Source: Bacteroidota bacterium (GTDB lineage: Bacteria; Bacteroidota; Bacteroidia; Chitinophagales; Chitinophagaceae). Taken from it: a stretch of 11,821 nt of DNA. Of this stretch, positions 6,755-11,821 are shown piece by piece. Positions within the stretch are counted from its first letter, which is position 1. Each line of letters begins with the position of its first letter. Both the position numbers and the translations under genes were made by a program. Where the stretch lies: the NCBI GenBank assembly GCA_023411775.1, contig JAEYOL010000321.1:1-11821 (forward strand), given 5' to 3'. The notes under the pieces are model-generated. The model was given only the letters and a program-made list of their open reading frames with translations. It made no database searches and was not told the origin of the DNA.

Positions 6755-7483
6755 ATGACACATCAATATCAAATAGAAGGCATGACTTGTGGCGGCTGCG
6801 TAGCCCGTGTAAAAAGTGAATTGTTGAAGCTGGGAGATATTCTTTCAGCCGATGTTCAATTGCAGGCGCCACAGGCAACGATCACAATGAACCGGCACAT
6901 CAGTACAGCCACCCTGCAGGAAGCAGTCAATAAAGCCGGGCACTATACAATTTCAGAAGCTGGGGTAGGTCAAATGGCCGATGTAACTCCTGTTATGGCT
7001 GAAGAGAAAAGTTCTTATTATCCCATTTTTCTGATTTTCGGTTATATCGCTGGTATTACAATTCTGATCCAGGTTATGCAGGGAGGTTTTAACTGGATGC
7101 AATGGATGAGCCATTTTATGGCGGGATTTTTCCTTGTGTTTTCTTTTTTCAAGCTCATAAACCTGAAAGGATTTGCCGAGGGATATCGTTCTTATGATAT
7201 TGTCGCGAAGCAGCTGCCCGCCTGGGGTTTTGTATACCCGTTTGTAGAACTTGTCCTCGGTATCGCTTTTCTTACCGGTTTTGATCCGCTGGTAACAAAC
7301 CTGGTGACCCTCGTGGTTATGTCGGTAAGTACTATCGGGGTGATACAGAGCCTGGCAAGGAAAACGCCTTTTCAATGTGCCTGTTTGGGAACAGTGATAA
7401 AGTTGCCGCTTAGCAAAGTGACTTTATTTGAAGACCTGCTTATGGTAGCCATGAGTGCCGTAATGTTGATCAATATGATGTAA
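6755..7483 (+). CDS. HMA domain fused to a MauE/DoxX-like membrane domain
   Basis: This 242-residue inner-membrane protein begins with an HMA domain (1-70) bearing the classical GMTCGGC motif (Cys 12 and 15). Hydrophobic segments follow at about 90-108, 118-138, 158-175, 178-198 and 224-241. The four-helix part resembles the MauE/DoxX redox-associated membrane family, and a CAC pair (Cys 208 and 210, in FQCACLG) sits in the loop before the last helix. There is no signal peptide ahead of the HMA, so that domain is probably cytosolic. MauE relatives work with thioredoxin-like proteins in periplasmic disulfide chemistry, and the TlpA-like product at 4761 is the obvious partner. Linking metal binding to redox control is inference. 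A HYC_CC_PP-type gene starts 5 bp downstream. Confidence 0.85.
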   Translation: MTHQYQIEGMTCGGCVARVKSELLKLGDILSADVQLQAPQATITMNRHISTATLQEAVNKAGHYTISEAGVGQMADVTPVMAEEKSSYYPIFLIFGYIAGITILIQVMQGGFNWMQWMSHFMAGFFLVFSFFKLINLKGFAEGYRSYDIVAKQLPAWGFVYPFVELVLGIAFLTGFDPLVTNLVTLVVMSVSTIGVIQSLARKTPFQCACLGTVIKLPLSKVTLFEDLLMVAMSAVMLINMM

Positions 7484-7488
7484 CAGGG

Positions 7489-7875
7489 ATGAAAAAACTG
7501 ATTTTCATATTCACCTTTCTCGCATTTGCGTTTTCCTCTTTTGGGGTGATCCTGCATGTACATTTTTGCTGCGGAAAAATAGATGCGGTTAAGTTGGTTC
7601 CCATATCGGATAAAGATTGCCCTGTAAAAAAGGAGGAAAGAAAAAAAGGTTGTTGCGATGACAGGCAGGTTGACATAAAAATAAAAGATGATTACAATAA
7701 GGAATCAGCGCGGCAGTTGAAGCTGAAAGTTCCTGAAACGGAATTGCCAAACACGTTCGAACCACTACTCATAAATGAAGTCGTCGGATATCAGGTTTCC
7801 TACAAAAGCTCGTCATCTCCCCCTGGTGTTTCCTCTTTTCCACTTTATAAGCAACATTGCATTTTCAGGATTTGA
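7489..7875 (+). CDS. HYC_CC_PP-type small periplasmic Cys/His protein, copy 2
   Basis: This 128-residue protein starts with a signal peptide or anchor (MKKLIFIFTFLAFAFSSFG). HFCC at 25-28 matches the HYC position of the copy at 3098, GCCDD at 54-58 matches GCC-RDE, SPP at 110-112 matches SPP, and the C-terminus ends CIFRI against VFRI. It lacks the CGKC pair of copy 1 but has Cys 44 and an extra Cys 124, so its metal site could differ. Tyr to Phe in the HYC motif is conservative. It begins 5 bp after the HMA-MauE-like gene, so the two are almost certainly cotranscribed and may be functional partners at the membrane. Its function is unknown; metal binding is inferred from the residues and context. 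Confidence 0.8.
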   Translation: MKKLIFIFTFLAFAFSSFGVILHVHFCCGKIDAVKLVPISDKDCPVKKEERKKGCCDDRQVDIKIKDDYNKESARQLKLKVPETELPNTFEPLLINEVVGYQVSYKSSSSPPGVSSFPLYKQHCIFRI

Positions 7876-7878
7876 TTG

Positions 7879-7929
7879 ATACGATCAGAAAATGTGTTTG
7901 ACAATCAGCAAACACAAGAGCTTTCGTAT
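7879..7929 (+). other. Nested inverted repeats before the TonB receptor gene
   Basis: An outer stem ATACGA (7879-7884)/TCGTAT (7924-7929) encloses an inner perfect 8-bp stem TGTGTTTG (7893-7900)/CAAACACA (7909-7916) with an 8-base loop. It starts 3 bases after the upstream stop and ends 22 bases before ATG 7952. No U-tract follows. It may be an mRNA processing or attenuation structure, or a palindromic operator. Confidence 0.5.
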
Positions 7930-7951
7930 TACTAATATTAAATTCTAAAAA

Positions 7952-10537
7952 ATGAAACCAATACTAAGGATTATTATTTTTCTCCCCCTGATTTTTATTT
8001 CTGTTCAACAGGCTTTTACCCAGGGTAATTCAGTACCCGGAACAGATAAGAAGGATTCTACCATCTCATTTCATGTATCAGGTGCCTGTGAAATGTGTAA
8101 AGCCCGCATTGAGGATGCTGCCGGGGGGAAAGGAACCGTGGCGGCAATCTGGAATATGAATACCAGTATGCTTACACTTACCTATTTACCTTCTGTTACC
8201 AGTCCGGAAAAAATTCAAAAAAGAATTGCGGGTGCAGGTCACGATACTGAACTGGAGAAAGCTAATGATCGAGTTTACAAGGAACTTCCAGCATGCTGCT
8301 TATATAGGGAGGGCCATATTGATGGATTAGAGAACTCAATGGAGAAGGTTGATGCAGGACAGGGTATGGTAATGGGTGTTGTTTTGAAGGAGGATGAAAA
8401 AGGTTCTTTTAGTCCCCTGGCCGGCGCTACTGTTAGCTGGTCGGATACAGATTACGGTGCCCTTACCGATTCATCGGGCGTATTTAAGATTAATCGCGAC
8501 AGCCTTTCGGAACGCCTGGTCGTGAGTTATGTTGGGTTTACACCCGATACGATCAGGGTGGTGGATGGAAAAACTTTGATGGTTGTCCTGGCATCGGGAA
8601 ATCAACTCGGGGAAGTGACAATCAGATCCCGTCGGCGTGCAACTTACCTGTCTGCTATGAGCCCGATACGCACACAAATAATGACGGAGCGGGAGTTATT
8701 CAAGGCAGCCTGTTGTAACCTAAGCGAAAGTTTCGAAACCAATCCTTCGGTTGACGTGTCTTACAATGATGCTGTCACGGGATCAAAGCAAATTCAATTA
8801 CTGGGTTTAAGTGGAAACTATACTCAGTTAACTGTCGAGAACCTGCCAGGCCCGCGTGGTATCGCTACGCCGATGGGTTTGAATACGATTGCGGGTACCT
8901 GGGTGGAATCGATCCAGTTGACCAAAGGAATAGGTTCCGTTGCCAATGGCTATGAAAGCATAGCAGGGCAGATCAACGTAGAATTGAAAAAGCCGGAAAC
9001 AGCAGAGAAAGTTTATGCGAATGTGTATGTCAATGATATGGGCAAAACAGATCTCAACCTGATTCTTTCGCAAAAGATCGGTAAGAAATGGAGCACTGCT
9101 TTGTTGTTGCACGATGCATTTCTTACCAATAAGAGTATTGATTTCAATAAAGACGGATTCCGTGATCTTCCCATCGGGAATTTATTCAGCGCTATCAACC
9201 GTTGGAAATACGAGGACAATAATGGTTTTATGACGCAGGTTGGCATAAAATATCTCGATGACAGTCGTACCGGGGGTGAGTTGGATTTCAAACCATCAAA
9301 GGACAAGTTTACAACCAACCACTATGGACTCGGAATTGACACGCGGCGGTATGAAGGCTTTGCAAAATTCGGGTATGTGTTTCCGGGCAAGAAATATAAA
9401 AGCCTCGGCTTGCAATTGTCTGCGTTCCGGCATGAGCAGGACTCTTATTTTGGAATGACAAGTTATAATGCGGAGCAAAATAATTTCTATGCAAACCTGA
9501 TCTACCAGTCGATTATTGGAACATCGGCTCATAAGTTCCGCACTGGTGCAAGCTTTGTGGCGGATAAGTATGACGAGGTTTTCAATACCAACCTCTATAA
9601 AAGAACGGAGAAGGTACCAGGTGCCTTTTTTGAGTATACGTATACGCCTATCGAAAAAATAAATGTTGTTGCGGGTATCAGGGCCGACCATAATAGTTTG
9701 TTTGGCTGGTTTGCTACTCCAAGGCTTCACCTGCGGTATGAACCCCTGCGTGGTACAACGCTGCGGCTTAGTGCAGGCAGGGGACAAAGGACTGCCAACA
9801 TATTTGCTGAGAACTCAGGTTTGTTTGTAAGCGCGAGGCAGGTGATGATCCTGGCACAGGGCGATGGCAAAGCCTATGGATTAGACCCGGAAGTGGCCTG
9901 GAACAAGGGTATCAGTATGGATCAGAAATTCAGGTTATTTAATCGTGATGCGCTATTGAGCGTTGACTATTTCCGCAATGATTTTGAAAACCAGGTGGTG
10001 GTTGATATGGAAAACCCCGCGGAAGTGAAGTTTTATAACCTGGAAGGGAAATCATATTCGAACAGTTTCCAGGCAGAAATTAACATGGAGCCTGTCAGGA
10101 AACTTGAGCTGAGGCTGGCTTATCGTTATTTTGATGTAAAGACAAATTATGGTGGCAAGCTTCTGGAAAAGCCGTTTACTGCACCACATAGGGCGTTTGC
10201 AAACCTTGCTTACGATCTATCGGGATGGAAATTTGATTATACAGTAAATTATAACAGTTCTAAGCGGATAACCAGCTATGATGCAAATCCAACTGGCGAA
10301 GAAAGGGGCATGAGGTCCCCGGATTATTTCCTGATGAATGCGCAGGTAACAAAATCGTTTGGCAGGAATCGTCCGTTCGATTTGTATGTTGGTGTAGAAA
10401 ATCTAACTGACTTTTTCCAGAAAGACGCGATCAGGTCTGCCGATCAGCCTTTCGGCCCCCATTTTGATGCATCGATGGTGTGGGGCCCTGTAAGTGGAAG
10501 ATTGTTATATCTAGGCTGGCGCTTCAAAATAAAATGA
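7952..10537 (+). CDS. TonB-dependent receptor with an N-terminal HMA domain
   Basis: This 861-residue outer-membrane receptor has a signal peptide (1-24, AFTQ), an HMA domain (about 36-104) with GACEMC (Cys 46 and 49), a CC pair (115-116), a carboxypeptidase-regulatory-like beta-sandwich (about 138-214, with GATVSWSDTDYGALTDSSGVF), a plug (about 220-346) and a long beta-barrel to residue 861. The plug carries KAACCNLSESFETNPS (251-266) and QLLGLSGNYTQLTVENLPGP, typical of a Bacteroidota receptor family I associate with metal loci. The HMA and following CC-Y segment match the Cys-rich HMA protein at 3601. It probably imports a metal or metal complex using TonB energy, with the HMA facing the periplasm; which ligand is not shown, though copper is favoured by neighbours. 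The TGA is overlapped by an ATG (ATGA, 10534-10537). Confidence 0.92.
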   Translation: MKPILRIIIFLPLIFISVQQAFTQGNSVPGTDKKDSTISFHVSGACEMCKARIEDAAGGKGTVAAIWNMNTSMLTLTYLPSVTSPEKIQKRIAGAGHDTELEKANDRVYKELPACCLYREGHIDGLENSMEKVDAGQGMVMGVVLKEDEKGSFSPLAGATVSWSDTDYGALTDSSGVFKINRDSLSERLVVSYVGFTPDTIRVVDGKTLMVVLASGNQLGEVTIRSRRRATYLSAMSPIRTQIMTERELFKAACCNLSESFETNPSVDVSYNDAVTGSKQIQLLGLSGNYTQLTVENLPGPRGIATPMGLNTIAGTWVESIQLTKGIGSVANGYESIAGQINVELKKPETAEKVYANVYVNDMGKTDLNLILSQKIGKKWSTALLLHDAFLTNKSIDFNKDGFRDLPIGNLFSAINRWKYEDNNGFMTQVGIKYLDDSRTGGELDFKPSKDKFTTNHYGLGIDTRRYEGFAKFGYVFPGKKYKSLGLQLSAFRHEQDSYFGMTSYNAEQNNFYANLIYQSIIGTSAHKFRTGASFVADKYDEVFNTNLYKRTEKVPGAFFEYTYTPIEKINVVAGIRADHNSLFGWFATPRLHLRYEPLRGTTLRLSAGRGQRTANIFAENSGLFVSARQVMILAQGDGKAYGLDPEVAWNKGISMDQKFRLFNRDALLSVDYFRNDFENQVVVDMENPAEVKFYNLEGKSYSNSFQAEINMEPVRKLELRLAYRYFDVKTNYGGKLLEKPFTAPHRAFANLAYDLSGWKFDYTVNYNSSKRITSYDANPTGEERGMRSPDYFLMNAQVTKSFGRNRPFDLYVGVENLTDFFQKDAIRSADQPFGPHFDASMVWGPVSGRLLYLGWRFKIK

Positions 10538-10544
10538 ACATGAC

Positions 10545-10613
10545 ATGAATGTTTTAAAGAAAATTCTGGGATTTATCAGGTCTTTATTTGTAAAGAAAAA
10601 TTGCTGCAAATGA
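10545..10613 (+). CDS. Micro-ORF, 22 residues, basic amphipathic peptide ending NCCK
   Basis: ATG 10545 opens a 22-codon frame ending TGA at 10611-10613. The peptide is basic and hydrophobic (MNVLKKILGFIRSLFVKK) with a C-terminal NCCK. It fills the whole spacer between the TonB receptor and the next gene, and the downstream ATG overlaps its stop (ATGA, 10610-10613). A four-codon frame (10534-10548) links the receptor stop to its start by further ATGA overlaps. Such spacing suggests coupled translation. The peptide could be membrane-bound and bind soft metal through CC, or the frame could matter only as a re-initiation device. I do not recognise a family. There is no clear Shine-Dalgarno. Confidence 0.5.
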   Translation: MNVLKKILGFIRSLFVKKNCCK

Positions 10614-11821
10614 AAACGGTCATAGCATTCGTCACCATCTACATGTTGATGTTTACGAACGCAGGCTTTGCCCAGCACGAGCATCACCAAAGAGATACTG
10701 TGCCGGTAAAAAAAGATACGGGAAAGGTGATGGATCATTCAGATCACAGCATGCACTGTAAAAACGATGTTGAGGGGATGCCTACACATGCATATTCAAG
10801 AAACCTGCCGATGAGCCGTAATGGATCAGGTACCGCCTGGAGTCCTGACAACAGCCCGATGTATATGTGGATTAAACAGGGAATTAGGGCCGATTGGATG
10901 TTTCATGGCAATGTTTTTCTTCGATACACCCATACAGATATTTTCAATAGCGGTAGCAGGGGTAGTGCCAGGTGGGGTGCGCCAAACTGGTTTATGGCCA
11001 TGATGAACAACAGGGTTGGAGATAGAGGACTATTCAATTTAACTGCGATGATCAGTCTTGACCGGTTGACAGAAGGAGGCGATGGTTATCCCATCTTATT
11101 TCAGTCAGGAGAGACCTGGAAGGGGAAAAGATTAGTGGATCGTCAACACCCACATGACCTGTTCTCAGCCCTGAGCCTTGGTTATACTCATGCGATAAAA
11201 AAAGATATGGATGTGTTTGCGTATATCGGTTACCCGGGTGAGCCTGCGCTTGGTGCTCCGGCATTCATGCACCGGGTGTCTTCCATGAATAACCCCGACG
11301 CACCGCTTGGTCATCACTGGCAGGATGCAACGCATATCACATTTGGTGTGGCAACGGTTGGCTTTCGCTATCGCAATTTCAAGATTGAAGGTTCTTCATT
11401 TACTGGTCGTGAGCCAGACGAAGAACGGTATGGCTTTGATAAGGCCCGGTTTAATAGTTATTCCTACCGCTTATCGTTCAATGCCGATGCAAGATGGGCC
11501 ATGCAGTTTTCACAGGGCTTTATAAAAGCGCCTGAGGCGCTGGAGCCTGGTGTAGATATCACCCGTACAAGCGCCTCGGTATTGTATGCGGGGAAGAAAG
11601 GCCCAAATAATCATTTGAGTGCAGCATTTATCTGGGGTTTAAATGATAAAGGTGAGGATCATAAAGAACATTCGGTTTTGCTGGAAGGAAATTACCAGTT
11701 TGCGAAGAATGCAATTTTCAGTCGCTATGAATTCGTACAGAAATCAACAGAGGAACTCGACCTGGAGGATCAGTTGGGGCATGAGACTTTTGATGTTCAT
11801 GTACTTTCACTGGGATACAAT
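10610..11821 (+). CDS. His/Met-rich outer-membrane protein with DRQHPHD motif, 3'-truncated
   Basis: The frame is open from ATG 10610 to the window edge, 404 codons without a stop. It has a signal peptide (MKTVIAFVTIYMLMFTNAGFA), a His-rich mature start (QHEHHQ, then DHSDHSMHCK), a Met-rich stretch (SPMYMW, WFMAMMNNR), then DRQHPHD at 177-183 and LGHHWQDATHI around 233-243, followed by strands of barrel type (TFGVATVGFRYRNFKIEG). The conserved DRQHPHD and GHHWQD-type motifs belong, from memory, to an uncharacterised outer-membrane family found in copper loci of several phyla. His and Met clusters suit Cu binding, which is inference. Its ATG overlaps the micro-ORF stop, so it is the next member of the receptor operon. 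Confidence 0.82.
   Translation, partial: MKTVIAFVTIYMLMFTNAGFAQHEHHQRDTVPVKKDTGKVMDHSDHSMHCKNDVEGMPTHAYSRNLPMSRNGSGTAWSPDNSPMYMWIKQGIRADWMFHGNVFLRYTHTDIFNSGSRGSARWGAPNWFMAMMNNRVGDRGLFNLTAMISLDRLTEGGDGYPILFQSGETWKGKRLVDRQHPHDLFSALSLGYTHAIKKDMDVFAYIGYPGEPALGAPAFMHRVSSMNNPDAPLGHHWQDATHITFGVATVGFRYRNFKIEGSSFTGREPDEERYGFDKARFNSYSYRLSFNADARWAMQFSQGFIKAPEALEPGVDITRTSASVLYAGKKGPNNHLSAAFIWGLNDKGEDHKEHSVLLEGNYQFAKNAIFSRYEFVQKSTEELDLEDQLGHETFDVHVLSLGYN

Noticed and set aside
10821..11525. Plus-strand frames at 10821-11003 and 11307-11525
   Set aside because: They lie out of frame inside the long His/Met-rich outer-membrane gene that starts at 10610 and runs off the window.

Overview
The window looks like chromosomal DNA from a Bacteroidota bacterium, probably close to Chitinophagaceae. 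This rests on the protein families (a putative porin of Bacteroidota type, a TonB-dependent receptor with a carboxypeptidase-regulatory-like N-terminal domain, two small periplasmic proteins of the HYC_CC_PP type), a TATCTTTG-type -7 promoter box, and moderate GC with A-rich leaders. Every supported gene is on the + strand. No tRNA, rRNA, IS element, CRISPR array or integrase was seen.

Region 1 (1-2913) is housekeeping: the 3' part of a purine-nucleoside phosphorylase and a large outer-membrane beta-barrel of the putative-porin family, whose start codon is unclear.

Region 2 (about 3082-11821, running off the right edge) is a compact metal-handling locus, most likely for copper. In order it encodes: a HYC_CC_PP-type periplasmic protein; a secreted heavy-metal-associated (HMA) protein with a very Cys-rich tail; a second secreted HMA protein; a TlpA-like thioredoxin (WCGPC); an outer-membrane beta-barrel; an HMA-like/AraC fusion regulator whose start overlaps the barrel gene's stop (TAATG); an HMA-MauE/DoxX-like membrane protein; a second HYC_CC_PP-type protein; an 861-residue TonB-dependent receptor with an HMA domain at its N-terminus; a 22-residue micro-ORF ending NCCK; and the first 404 residues of a His/Met-rich outer-membrane protein with a DRQHPHD motif. 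The last three are chained by ATGA stop/start overlaps.

Five separate HMA-type CxxC modules (CGMC, CAMC, CERC, CGGC, CEMC) therefore lie within about 4.5 kb, each joined to a different effector: a free periplasmic carrier with a Cys-rich tail, a second periplasmic carrier, a DNA-binding regulator, an inner-membrane redox-type domain and an outer-membrane gate. The simplest reading, which is inference, is a relay in which metal enters or is sensed through the receptor, is passed between periplasmic HMA and Cys/His proteins kept in the right redox state by the TlpA and MauE-like pair, and is reported to the promoter by the HMA-AraC protein. No P-type ATPase, RND pump or multicopper oxidase is visible here. 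Three inverted repeats in the spacers (3500-3524, 4697-4741, 7879-7929) could divide or tune the transcript.
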